From contig NZ_OY781616.1 of NCBI RefSeq assembly GCF_963677005.1, positions 62,001 to 126,000 on the forward strand: a DNA stretch of 64,000 nt, written 5' to 3'. The stretch is from Maridesulfovibrio sp. (GTDB taxonomy: Bacteria > Desulfobacterota > Desulfovibrionia > Desulfovibrionales > Desulfovibrionaceae). Positions 35,866-44,343 of the stretch are shown piece by piece (position 1 is the stretch's first letter; each line of letters starts with the position of its first letter). Both the position numbers and the translations under genes were made by a program. Under the pieces are notes generated by a model that ran no database searches, was not told where the DNA came from, and was given only the letters and a program-made list of their open reading frames with translations.

Positions 35866-35942
35866 TGGCAGGCCAGGAGGGATTCGAACCCCCAGCATTC
35901 GGTTTTGGAGACCGACGTTCTAGCCGTTGGAACTACTGGCCT
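35866..35942 (-). tRNA. tRNA-Trp (CCA)
   Basis: 77 nt on the minus strand with an AGGCCAG/CTGGCCT acceptor stem, discriminator G and an encoded CCA. The anticodon arm is TCGGT-CTCCAAA-ACCGA, giving anticodon CCA. The T-arm has GGTTCGAATCC. It lies 35 nt upstream of the M50 gene and close to trpS. Confidence 0.97.
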
Positions 35943-36014
35943 GCATTTATTGGCTTACGGCTTCTGTGCGCCAAAGCCAAGTGGGTGCTATCACGGGTAA
36001 TCCTGCTTGGCAAG

Positions 36015-36044
36015 AAAAAAAGGAGCCTGTTGTGAACAGGCTCC
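36015..36044 (-). terminator. Terminator of the response-regulator gene
   Basis: Perfect 10-bp stem GGAGCCTGTT/AACAGGCTCC with loop GTG; on the minus strand it is followed by seven Ts. It lies 50 nt after the stop of the receiver gene. Confidence 0.88.
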
Positions 36045-36093
36045 GAAAATATCTGGATAACCGTTTAAAACCGACTGCCGTAAGTAAACAGTG

Positions 36094-36453
36094 TCAGCCC
36101 AGTGCCTCCTTGACCTTGGCTTTGAGTTCACTGAGATCAACCGACTTGACTACATAGTGGTCTGCGGCAATTGATTTCATGTCATGCTTGAAGCTGTCGT
36201 AGGCGGTGCTCAGGATTACGGGCAGGCTCTGGTCTTCCTGACGTATTTCCTGCAGCAGGTCCAGCCCGGACCGGTCGATGCCGAGTTTTATGTCCAGAAT
36301 TACCAGATCAGGTTTTTCCCTGCCGATTACAGTCAGGATATCTTCCGATCCGTCTGAGGTTGCAACCCGGTAACCTCCGGCTTCAAGTTCTTCCCTGTAC
36401 AGCATCCTTATATGTTTTTCATCGTCTACAACTAAAATTGTCTGCTGAGTCAT
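36094..36453 (-). CDS. Stand-alone receiver-domain response regulator
   Basis: 119 residues from the ATG at 36453 (AAGGAG upstream). It shows VVDDEKHIRMLY, phospho-acceptor Asp in LVILDIKLGIDRSG (~53), the switch residue in LSTAYD and Lys in VVKSVD. Between the Asp and helix 3 it has DIKLGIDRSGLDLL, a 2-3 residue longer loop than CheY. It has no output domain and no neighbouring kinase. Confidence 0.85.
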   Translation of the reverse strand: MTQQTILVVDDEKHIRMLYREELEAGGYRVATSDGSEDILTVIGREKPDLVILDIKLGIDRSGLDLLQEIRQEDQSLPVILSTAYDSFKHDMKSIAADHYVVKSVDLSELKAKVKEALG

Positions 36454-36855
36454 ATGCAACTCCTTGGAAGGCGTGATTCTCATTATTTATATTAGGGCAA
36501 CAAGCAACTTCCGGTCAACATTTATAGGATTTTTTTTGATTCATTTTAATTGGTGAATAGTGTTTTTTTTCGTGAACTCCCTTTTAAATCCGCATGTTGT
36601 ACTTACTGATGTTTTTCCTTGAACATGTCCGCCGCAGCCTTGTAAAAAAGGTATTGCCTGTTTATGTTTCAGCATAGCACAGAAATGCGGAATTTTCTTG
36701 TCATAATTGAAAAAAGTCAGGATTTATCTCTGATGCAGGGTAAATAGCTGATAAATATCCCTTCGCCGGAGTCTGAAAAGCTTGATGAAAGGAGTAGTAC
36801 AGGCTACACCCTCTCTTTCCGGCATCCGGAAATATAAGAATCAAGGAGTCTGTTC
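36454..36855. promoter_or_regulatory. Leader/promoter region of the ThiS-like/TtuA operon
   Basis: 400 bp without a gene. Just before the operon are two overlapping hairpins: GAAAG-GAG (36787-36794) with CTC-CTTTC (36811-36819), and TTCCGG-CAT-CCGGAA (36817-36831). They share 36817-36819, so they exclude each other. The SD AAGGAG is at 36843-36848. This could be a transcript-level switch or merely strong structure. Confidence 0.4.
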
Positions 36856-37053
36856 ATGGTAACCGTCAGACTTGAGCCGGAGGACAAGGTTATGGAGTTT
36901 CCTTCCATAAACACAGTCCTTCAGCTCCTTAATAAACTGGGGCTTCATCAGACCGATGCGCTGGTCATACGGGACGGCTGTCTGCTGACCCAGGACCTGC
37001 GTATTGCGAAAGGCGATGTTATAACCATAAGAAAAGTGATTTCAGTCGGGTAG
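36856..37053 (+). CDS. ThiS/MoaD-family sulfur carrier (TtuB-like)
   Basis: 65 residues with the beta-grasp pattern of ThiS/MoaD/TtuB: a hydrophobic strand, NTVLQLLNKLGL helix and a final strand DVITIRKVISVG. Active carriers end in Gly-Gly; this one ends Ser-Val-Gly, so thiocarboxylate formation needs testing. It lies 6 nt before the TtuA-like gene, and the pair is the usual donor/enzyme unit of tRNA 2-thiolation. AAGGAG precedes the ATG at a spacing of 7. Confidence 0.8.
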   Translation: MVTVRLEPEDKVMEFPSINTVLQLLNKLGLHQTDALVIRDGCLLTQDLRIAKGDVITIRKVISVG

Positions 37054-37059
37054 GCAACG

Positions 37060-37983
37060 ATGAAGTGCAAGGTATGCAAGGGCGAGGCGGTTGTCTCGCT
37101 GCCGAGCCATAATACGGCGTTCTGCAAGGAACATTTTTTAAGATTTTTCCTCAACCAGGTGGCTGTAGGTATCCGCAGGCGCAAGCTGCTGGAACCTGAT
37201 GACCGGGTGCTGGTCGCTCTCTCCGGGGGAAAAGACTCTCTGGGGCTCATGTATGCTCTGGCGGAACTGGGCTATAATGTTACCGGTCTGCATGTGGACC
37301 TTGGTATTTCCGATTCCTCAAGGATGGCACGGGCTGTTGTGGAGGATTTCTGCAGCGAAAAGGGCTACCCCCTGCGGGTGGTCGAGCTGGAAAGGGAAGG
37401 CGTGCCCATGCCGCTTATCAAGAAGCACATCCGCCGTCCGATATGCTCCATCTGCGGTAAATTCAAGCGGCATTATTTCAACAAGGTCGCCTTGGAAGAA
37501 GGCTTCACAGCACTTGCCACCGGACACAATCTCGATGACGAGGTTGCCCGCCTTTTCGCCAATACCCTGCGTTGGGATCAGGCGTACCTGTCCGATCAGG
37601 GACCGCTGCTGCCTGCTGAAAACGGCTTTGCCAAGAAGGTCAAACCTTTGTTCCGGGTAAGCGAGTTTGAATCGGCCAACTTTTCCTTTCTGGCGGGAAT
37701 TCCCTATCATCACCTGCCGTGCCCCTACAGTTCGGGAGCAAGCTTTACCGGCCATAAGCTGCTCTGGCGTGATCTGGAGCTGCGCAGTCCCGGCTCCAAA
37801 AGGGCCTTTTACAAAGGTTTTCTTGACCGCGGACGGCCTGCTTTCGCCGCCATCGCAGCCAGTGAAAAAGGTGATGCGGTCAAACCGTGCACCGAGTGCG
37901 GATGCCCCACTTCCGCCGGAGTCTGCAACGTCTGCCGGATAAAGGAGCAGTTGCGCAAGTCTCTGGAGGAAGAGGGGAAATGA
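37060..37983 (+). CDS. TtuA-family tRNA 2-thiolation ATPase
   Basis: 307 residues of the TtuA/TtcA/Ncs6 adenylating group. Order: N-terminal zinc finger (CKVC at 3-6, then CKEH), PP-loop SGGKDS (~53), central Cys pair CSICGKFKR (~130), GHNLDDEVA (~152) and C-terminal CTEC/CNVC zinc finger. In Thermus the family uses an Fe-S cluster to thiolate tRNA (m5s2U54); the Cys arrangement fits. Not TtcA, because of the flanking zinc fingers. Partner sulfur carrier is upstream, and a glycosyltransferase overlaps its end by 4 nt. Confidence 0.88.
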   Translation: MKCKVCKGEAVVSLPSHNTAFCKEHFLRFFLNQVAVGIRRRKLLEPDDRVLVALSGGKDSLGLMYALAELGYNVTGLHVDLGISDSSRMARAVVEDFCSEKGYPLRVVELEREGVPMPLIKKHIRRPICSICGKFKRHYFNKVALEEGFTALATGHNLDDEVARLFANTLRWDQAYLSDQGPLLPAENGFAKKVKPLFRVSEFESANFSFLAGIPYHHLPCPYSSGASFTGHKLLWRDLELRSPGSKRAFYKGFLDRGRPAFAAIAASEKGDAVKPCTECGCPTSAGVCNVCRIKEQLRKSLEEEGK

Positions 37984-38999
37984 GCACTCCCATGGTTTCC
38001 GTGACCATGCCCTGCTACAATTGCGAGGAGAGCGTGGCTGCTGCGGTCGAGAGTATCCTGGATCAGTCTTTCGAGGATCTGGAACTTGTGGCCGTGGATG
38101 ACGGGTCCACGGATGCCACTGCGGATGTGCTTATGAAGTATGCGGCAGAAGACAGGCGCGTCAAGCCAGTTCTGCTTGAACATCAAGGGGTTGTCGGCGC
38201 CGCCAATGCCGCCATAGCCGCATCTTCCGGCCGGTATGTGGCCCGCATGGACGCTGATGATTTTTCCATGCCGGACCGCATCGCCGATCAGGTCCGCATG
38301 CTGGATGATAATCCCGAAGTCGGACTTACGGCATGCAGGGTTGGTTTCGGGGGCGATAGGGAACAGTGCGCCGGCTACGCCCATTATGTGGACTGGATAA
38401 ATTCCCTTGTGGAGCCGGATGAAATATATCTGAACCGCTTTGTGGAATTTCCTTTCGCCAACCCGTCGATAATGATGCGCAGGGAACTGCTGTGTGAACA
38501 CGGTATGTTTCGGGAAGGTGATTTCCCTGAGGATTACGAACTGGTGTTGCGTTGGCTGGAAGCCGGGGTGCGGATGCGCAAGGTGGATGAGGAACTGCTT
38601 GTGTGGAACGATCCGCCTGATAGGCTTTCACGCAACCATCCCAAGTACGATGTGGATGCGTTTTACCGCATCAAAAGCAGCTTTCTGTTCCGCTGGCTGA
38701 AGCATAATTTCGGAGCATGCCCTAAGGTCGGCATTATCGGGTCCGGGCGAACTTCCCGCAAGCGCTATGAAATACTGGAGGAAATGGGGACGGAAACGGC
38801 CTTCTATGTGGATGTGGACCCGCGCAAGGTCGGGCATGTCATTCATGGCTGCAGGGTGCTGCACCGGGATGAGCTTCCTTCTGCTGGCAGCGTTTTTCTG
38901 CTTTCATATGTGGCCAGCCGGGGAGCCAGAGACGAGATTTCCGAATTTCTGGAAGAACGCGGCTACTCCATGGGTCGTGACTATCTGCTTGTGTCCTAA
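37980..38999 (+). CDS. Family 2 glycosyltransferase with extra C-terminal Rossmann-like domain
   Basis: 339 residues. The N-terminal ~210 are a GT-A fold: VSVTMPCYNCEESV, DDGST and the DAD metal motif in VARMDADDFSM (~90), and ED at FREGDFPEDYEL. The C-terminal ~100 (CPKVGIIGSGRTSRKRYEIL...) start with a GxGxxx(K/R)-type dinucleotide-fold loop and resemble an N-terminal sugar-processing Rossmann domain. It overlaps ttuA by ATGA. Substrate unknown; surface polysaccharide or LPS decoration is likely. Confidence 0.85.
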   Translation: MSTPMVSVTMPCYNCEESVAAAVESILDQSFEDLELVAVDDGSTDATADVLMKYAAEDRRVKPVLLEHQGVVGAANAAIAASSGRYVARMDADDFSMPDRIADQVRMLDDNPEVGLTACRVGFGGDREQCAGYAHYVDWINSLVEPDEIYLNRFVEFPFANPSIMMRRELLCEHGMFREGDFPEDYELVLRWLEAGVRMRKVDEELLVWNDPPDRLSRNHPKYDVDAFYRIKSSFLFRWLKHNFGACPKVGIIGSGRTSRKRYEILEEMGTETAFYVDVDPRKVGHVIHGCRVLHRDELPSAGSVFLLSYVASRGARDEISEFLEERGYSMGRDYLLVS

Positions 39000-39055
39000 T
39001 CGATTTTAATCCTTACATATATTTATAGCTCTACCGTGACCTGCTACCGTTTTGT

Positions 39056-39778
39056 TTATTGCTGGGGCAGGGCGTTCCGGGCTTCCCCTTCCGTTGTATG
39101 AATGGCGGCCATCTGGCTTATGCCCATTGAATCGAGCACGGCGCGGAAATTGTCCGACAGCCCGGCTATGAATACGTTCAGTCCTTTTAAGCGGGCCTTT
39201 TCAACTGCGTTGTACAGGGAGTCCATTGCGGCTCCGTTTATGGATGCTTTTTCCTGAAAGACCAGCAGCAGGTTGTTCCGGGTTGTGGTCAGGGCCTCAT
39301 CAAAGGTATCCTGCAGCAGCCCTTCGGACTTTGAAGTAAGGCTACCGGTGATTCTGATTACGGACAGGCCGTTTTCCTTCTGCAACGAAATGTCGTCTTT
39401 TTTTTTGTGGGCGAATTCACGGCGGTCCTGTGAAAGCTGCAGTGCTTTTTCCAGGTCCTCCCGTTTTACAGGCTTGTTAAGAAAGTCTGTGGCATCAAGG
39501 TTCAGGGCTTTGATGGCCAGATCCATGTCTCCGTGACCGGTTATTACGATGACTTCCGCGTCCGGGGACATTTCCTTGATCCTGCCCAGAACTTCCAGCC
39601 CGTCAATTCCGGGCATCTTGATGTCGGTCATGACCAGTTCCGGCTGTTCGGACCCGAACAGGTCGATACCGCTTTCTCCGTCCTCGGCAGTGATCACCTC
39701 GTGTCCGTAAGCGGTAAGCAGCATCTTGAACATGTTCAAAGTCGCTTTTTCATCGTCTATAACAAGTATTCTGCTCAC
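39056..39778 (-). CDS. Response regulator fused to a STAS domain
   Basis: 240 residues. The first ~120 are a receiver (VIDDEKATLNMF, phospho-Asp in LVMTDIKMPGIDG (~54), Thr/Lys in ITGHGDMD and LNKPVKRED). A short linker leads to a ~100-residue STAS-like domain (NGLSVIRITGSLTSKSE..., FQEKASINGAAMDSLYNAVEKARLKG). The typical phosphorylatable Ser in the STAS loop is plausible at SINGAAMDS. The start is GTG with AGGGG. It is the last gene of the left signalling arm, 23 nt after the kinase. Confidence 0.88.
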   Translation of the reverse strand: MSRILVIDDEKATLNMFKMLLTAYGHEVITAEDGESGIDLFGSEQPELVMTDIKMPGIDGLEVLGRIKEMSPDAEVIVITGHGDMDLAIKALNLDATDFLNKPVKREDLEKALQLSQDRREFAHKKKDDISLQKENGLSVIRITGSLTSKSEGLLQDTFDEALTTTRNNLLLVFQEKASINGAAMDSLYNAVEKARLKGLNVFIAGLSDNFRAVLDSMGISQMAAIHTTEGEARNALPQQ

Positions 39779-39801
39779 AATGGCCCCTGTGTTTTATCTG
39801 T

Positions 39802-41838
39802 TTACGCCTGATCGTCACTTTCGTATTTTGCGGCTGGAAAAGCAATTATGAATGCCGCGCCGTGATCCTTTTCGCTGACTATTTTGATGCTTCCCTTATA
39901 GTCGCGGACAATGCCATAAGTTATGGCCAGCCCCAAACCCATGCCATATCCTACTTCTTTGGTACTGAAAAAAGGTTCGAATATCTTGTTGCGGACTTCA
40001 TCCGTAATGCCGGCTCCGGTATCCGCGACCTTGATAACCACATAGTCTCCGTCCCGGTAGGTGCTCACCCGGATGAAGTCTTCACCCTCAACGTCCGATG
40101 ATTCCCGTTTTTCGGTAATGGCATCGCGCGCATTGTTCACCAGGTTGAAGAAAACCTGCTGCAGACGGTTATCCTGAGCCACAATTCGCGGTAGATTTTC
40201 CGCCAGGTCCATTTCAAAGGTTATGTTCTGCAGTTCGAACTGGCGGGTCACCAGAGTAAGCACGCTACGCACTGGATCATTTATGTCCACTTTTTCCGTC
40301 TTCAGTCCGGACTTGCGGCCGAATGCCCTCAGGGCGCTTATGATTTCAGCGGCTCTGTCCACCTGTGCGCTTACTTCGCGGGCTACTTCCTGAAGCTGGG
40401 CCGCAGGCAGGTCCCGTCCCTGTTCGGCCATGAAGGCAAGGTATTCGCTGCCCATTTTTATGGCGTTAAGGGGCTGGTTTACCTCGTGCGCAACCCCGGC
40501 TGACATTTCGCCTAAAGATTTCATCTTTGCGGCCTGCACAAGCTGGGCGTCCTTTTCGATTATTTCCGTGATGTCGTTTACAGCCACAATGATCGAAGGC
40601 TTGCTTCTGTACGTTATGGGGCAGGCGTGCATATTGACATAAACCGGAACGCCGTTTTTTTTCAAATGCAGAATCTTGGGGTAGTAGATGCAGCCTGATG
40701 GCCCCCCGTATTCCTCGGCAAATGCGCTGATGCATTCCTTGTTCGATTCCGGGCCGAGTTTGAGGAATTTTTCACCGATCAGTTCATCCCTTGAGTATCC
40801 GTACAATTCCGTTACTCTGGGGTTTGCGTCTATTATCCTGAAATCGGCACAGGAAACGACCAGCACCGGGTCCGGCCCGCTGTCGAACAGGGATTTGTAT
40901 TTTTCTTCCGATTCCCGAAGCCTGCGGCGGTATAGTTTTATGGACCAGACCATGTTGCGGAAACTGTCCGCCAGTTGTACCACTTCATCGCCTTTTCTCT
41001 TGGAATAGAAGTGGCAGTTCCTGCATTGCTGGAGTTTTTTGCCGCCTTCGATACCGTTGTCCTGCTGCTGGCTGGAGAGATCGAAATGCCAGCAGGGAAA
41101 ATCCGTATCATGGTATGCCGGGCAACTGGATATGTCGCCCGGAGCTCCGTCTGCCAGATCATCAAGTGTGAAGTTGAAGTTTCCTTTTGAAAGTTCGTCC
41201 GAGAGCCGGGTAAGTCTGCTTACCGGTTTTGTTATGTATTCCGCCAGCCGGTGACTTATTATGAATATGATGATGACCACAAAGGATATGAATCCCAGAA
41301 AAGTGAAGCGCAGGGTCGAGACAAGCTGGTCGATGTGTATCTTGTTCAGTCCCACATGGACGGTACCGATGCGGTACAAGCCTTCCCGGATCGGGACCGC
41401 GATGTCATACGCGGATGTTGTCCCCAGATCGATCAGCCGCACGGATTTGTCCTGACCTTCCGGAATAGGGTTGGCAATGTCCAGATTTTCCGGAAACGGT
41501 TTTGTAAAGGTGTGGCAGAGCACCTTGCCGTCCTTGCCGAGTACGAAAATATAGGTGATCAGGTGCTGCCTTTCCCTGAGCTTGGCTTCCTCAAACGAGA
41601 GGCTGAGCAGTTTCGGGTAATTGCGGTCAAGGATGTATCCCGCACCGCGTTCCGCTATGGAGTAGGCGATGGCCACCCCGCGCAGTTCCAGCTCCTTGGT
41701 CAGGGATGAAACCAGAATCCAGCGGGCCAGAAGGGCTATTATGGCGCTGATGATCAGAATTACCCCTAGTGTGGAAAAGAAAATCTTGTTTTTGAGGCTC
41801 AGCCCGGAGAAACGGTCCGCAAGTTTCGTGGAGATCAC
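39802..41838 (-). CDS. Membrane histidine kinase with Cys-rich HAMP insertion and PAS domain
   Basis: 678 residues. TM1 (IFFSTLGVILIISAIIALLA) is followed by a ~120-residue periplasmic sensor containing LCHTF (Cys ~107), then TM2 (FTFLGFISFVVIIIFIIS) and a HAMP split by a ~45-residue insert with CPAYHD, PCWHF and CRNCHF (Cys ~239-275). A PAS domain (DPVLVVSCADFRIIDANPR) precedes HisKA (GEMSAGVAHEVNQPLNAIK) and HATPase (FFNLVNNARDAI, DTGAGI, GLGLAI). It overlaps the upstream binding-protein gene by ATGA (41835-41838). The sensor is related to that of the 47.8 kb kinase (both have C-H-T-F). Confidence 0.92.
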   Translation of the reverse strand: MISTKLADRFSGLSLKNKIFFSTLGVILIISAIIALLARWILVSSLTKELELRGVAIAYSIAERGAGYILDRNYPKLLSLSFEEAKLRERQHLITYIFVLGKDGKVLCHTFTKPFPENLDIANPIPEGQDKSVRLIDLGTTSAYDIAVPIREGLYRIGTVHVGLNKIHIDQLVSTLRFTFLGFISFVVIIIFIISHRLAEYITKPVSRLTRLSDELSKGNFNFTLDDLADGAPGDISSCPAYHDTDFPCWHFDLSSQQQDNGIEGGKKLQQCRNCHFYSKRKGDEVVQLADSFRNMVWSIKLYRRRLRESEEKYKSLFDSGPDPVLVVSCADFRIIDANPRVTELYGYSRDELIGEKFLKLGPESNKECISAFAEEYGGPSGCIYYPKILHLKKNGVPVYVNMHACPITYRSKPSIIVAVNDITEIIEKDAQLVQAAKMKSLGEMSAGVAHEVNQPLNAIKMGSEYLAFMAEQGRDLPAAQLQEVAREVSAQVDRAAEIISALRAFGRKSGLKTEKVDINDPVRSVLTLVTRQFELQNITFEMDLAENLPRIVAQDNRLQQVFFNLVNNARDAITEKRESSDVEGEDFIRVSTYRDGDYVVIKVADTGAGITDEVRNKIFEPFFSTKEVGYGMGLGLAITYGIVRDYKGSIKIVSEKDHGAAFIIAFPAAKYESDDQA

Positions 41839-43040
41839 TGACCGATCCTCCCTTTCAGGGCTTCCCAGTTCCTGATCAGTTCAAACCTGCCGTTCCGGTA
41901 ACTGGTGAAGTAAACCTTGTCCATTCCCTGATGGTCCTGTTCTCCGTACGAAACCGTTATGCCCGGTGCAATTTCGTAATTGTCCATTGTTTCAACGGCG
42001 GTGATGAATTTTTCGCGGGTCAGGGCCCGTCCGCTGCGTCTCAGTCCCTCTACCATTATGCGGGCGTTGAAAAATCCTTCCAGTCCGACAAGGTTCGGGG
42101 TTTCGTCCGGATAATACTGTTTCATTAGCCTGATGTAGCTCGCCGCCTCCGAATGGGAAAGATCGTGGTCTTCGCTGAACGGAGGTACAACCTGTGACAT
42201 GATGACAGTCGAATTGTCGTTTCCGAGGTCCTGGGCAAACTGGCGGGCGCCTATGAATGAGACCGTGTAAAAGACGGGGTGCATTCCTTCGCTGTTCAGG
42301 GATTTCAGAAACTTGATGCATGGCCCGCTGGTGCCGATCATGAAGACAGCCTGTGCCCCGGAGTTTCTGATTCTCTGGACCCCCTCCTGAACTTCAAGTG
42401 AACCTCTGGTGTATGATCCACGGGCAACAGGTTCCAGCCCGAATTCCTTCAAGGCCAGTTCGGTGCCGGTAAGACCGTCGAATCCGAAAGCGTCATACTG
42501 ATAGAAAACCGCGATGCGGGTTATGTTCAGGTCCTTGACCATATGCCGCACTGCTTCCCGGGTTTCCTGATAGTATGAAGGACGGATGTTGATTACATAC
42601 CTGTTGAAAGGCTTGCGCAGGGCGTTTGCACCGGTGAACATGCCGAGCAGGGGAATGCCGGCGTCTTCCACCAGCGGCAGGATCTTAACTGTGGTCGGAG
42701 TCCCCACGTAGCAGAACAGGGCGAAAATCTTGTCGGCGATGATCAGTTTCTGCGTGTTTATCAGGCATTGCGGCGGATCGTAGGAATCATCGTAGGCTAC
42801 CACTTCTATCTTTCTGCCATGGACTCCGCCCTGATCGTTGACGTGATTGATGTAGGCGAGTGCTCCGTGGAGGGTCTGCGTTCCCAGGTAACTGGCATGA
42901 CCTTTAAGGGCCAGACACGACCCGAGAACTATCCGGTCGGAGTATACTCCGGGATTTTTTTCTTCGTGCATTTTGACTGTGACTGATCTTTCGCATGCGG
43001 CAAGAAGCAGCAGGGCAGTCAGAAGCAGAATCTTTTTCAT
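41835..43040 (-). CDS. Lipoprotein branched-chain-amino-acid-type binding protein
   Basis: 401 residues from the ATG at 43040 (AAAGG upstream). Lipoprotein signal LLAAC (Cys ~16), then a two-lobe type I periplasmic-binding fold (Leu/Ile/Val/amide ligands): IVLGSCLALKGHASYLGTQ, GRKIEVVAYDDSYDP, FCYVGTPTTVKILP and YQETREAV. No permease or ATPase gene is nearby, so uptake is unlikely; it is placed 9 nt after the PilZ gene and overlaps the kinase gene. It probably presents ligand to the kinase sensor (inference). Clearly related to the 46.6 kb protein (both contain YVGTPT). Confidence 0.9.
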   Translation of the reverse strand: MKKILLLTALLLLAACERSVTVKMHEEKNPGVYSDRIVLGSCLALKGHASYLGTQTLHGALAYINHVNDQGGVHGRKIEVVAYDDSYDPPQCLINTQKLIIADKIFALFCYVGTPTTVKILPLVEDAGIPLLGMFTGANALRKPFNRYVINIRPSYYQETREAVRHMVKDLNITRIAVFYQYDAFGFDGLTGTELALKEFGLEPVARGSYTRGSLEVQEGVQRIRNSGAQAVFMIGTSGPCIKFLKSLNSEGMHPVFYTVSFIGARQFAQDLGNDNSTVIMSQVVPPFSEDHDLSHSEAASYIRLMKQYYPDETPNLVGLEGFFNARIMVEGLRRSGRALTREKFITAVETMDNYEIAPGITVSYGEQDHQGMDKVYFTSYRNGRFELIRNWEALKGRIGQ

Positions 43041-43049
43041 CGGCAACCT

Positions 43050-44111
43050 TTATTCCGGATTGGCCAGGTTCATGGCCATGACCGCCTGTCCCTTGAAAAG
43101 GGTGCTGCGCTTGCGCGGCGGTATTTTCAGACTGCGCAGAAACTGAAAGCTCATACGGGTCAGCCCGAGTCCGGCTGTCCTTGCGGCCCTGACTTCGGCA
43201 TAAATGAGGTGCGGCTGGAAAGTTCTGCGGGCAGGCATGTATATGAGCATGCAGATGATTACCCTGTCGTTGCGTGAAATTGAATTTATTCCTTCCCGAA
43301 CGGACCCTATGAGTGCCAGTCCGCCCTTGGAAATGTCCACCACATGGGGTTTGTTGGAACGGGGAGGCAGGTCCTTGCGGTTGTCTATCAATATATCCGC
43401 TTCAGCATTGTCCAGAATGTCATCCACATCATAATCATCATGCTCAACGCGCCATATCTTTATCTTGATGAACCGCTGATCCGAAACCTTTCTGCGGGCG
43501 AAAACTCTGCGGCGGATGAATCCGAAGGAGGATGTTCTGGTTATAACTGCGCCTCTGTCTTCTGTGCAGCTTTTTATATTTCCGACAAATGCGTTAACCT
43601 TTTTGGAGCCGAGCGCCATTTCATCAAAAATGCATTTTACCTTTTCGCCGGGAGTAAGCAGTTCCGGGGTAACCATATCCTTGAAGGATACAACAACGTC
43701 TATTCCTTCCGTCCCGCTCACCGTAGCAATAGCAGCCAGAGTCCTCTGTCCCGACCTTTCTCCCAGAATATCCGTCTTGGCCCCGGTCATGACCAGTCTG
43801 TCCAGAATATCCCGGTCAGTCGTTCCTCTCCACTGTCTGCTGGGTTCATTTTTGTCCTCGGACTGCTCTTCCTCTTGTTGCTCGGTCTTTTTTTTAAGTT
43901 TATCGGCAAGCTCGTAAAATTTTACCTGCAGATAGGCTTTTGCGAGCATGATCAGACCGTATTTTCTTATATAATATCTGGCTATCAGACATACTACGCC
44001 GAGAAGAATAAGCGAAAAGAAGATCTTTACGGGCTGCGGAAGGGGAGGCAATCCGTAAAATGTGTTCTGTATGGTTCCAAGAAACCGTGAGTCTACTTTC
44101 GCCTGAATCAT
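43050..44111 (-). CDS. Membrane-anchored PilZ-domain protein
   Basis: 353 residues. One hydrophobic helix (KIFFSLILLGVVCLIARYYI, ~30-50), a basic/acidic linker, then a domain ending with PilZ signatures: RRRVFARRK (~200) and VVDISKGGLAL (~258), matching RxxxR and D/NxSxxG that bind c-di-GMP. An extra beta-rich part (~115-195) precedes PilZ as in YcgR-N-type proteins. First gene of the left arm; it starts ~230 nt from the divergent right arm. Confidence 0.82.
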   Translation of the reverse strand: MIQAKVDSRFLGTIQNTFYGLPPLPQPVKIFFSLILLGVVCLIARYYIRKYGLIMLAKAYLQVKFYELADKLKKKTEQQEEEQSEDKNEPSRQWRGTTDRDILDRLVMTGAKTDILGERSGQRTLAAIATVSGTEGIDVVVSFKDMVTPELLTPGEKVKCIFDEMALGSKKVNAFVGNIKSCTEDRGAVITRTSSFGFIRRRVFARRKVSDQRFIKIKIWRVEHDDYDVDDILDNAEADILIDNRKDLPPRSNKPHVVDISKGGLALIGSVREGINSISRNDRVIICMLIYMPARRTFQPHLIYAEVRAARTAGLGLTRMSFQFLRSLKIPPRKRSTLFKGQAVMAMNLANPE

Positions 44112-44343
44112 ATTAAATGTATTTTTTTATTCTGTTCGCGCAGGTTTCAGACCCGAAGTCTTCGGTCCTGTTTCGTTACATTCGGCAAATGTAAAAAAAG
44201 GCTTCCGATCCTTCTGCTAATGCCCTGATCTTAATAATCAACGGACATTTATTCAATTAATTTGTTTTTCCGTAAGCTACCTCTTGCCGAGTTTGATTAC
44301 AATATGTAAATATGGTCACAGTTTGGCAACAAAAGGAGAGAAC
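44112..44343. promoter_or_regulatory. Divergent promoter region of the signalling island
   Basis: This 232-bp segment separates the two divergent arms and should hold both promoters. It is AT-rich, has GACCCGAAG/CTTCGGTC near 44150-44168, and the rightward SD AAAGGAGAG. No clean promoter pair could be picked by eye. Confidence 0.35.
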
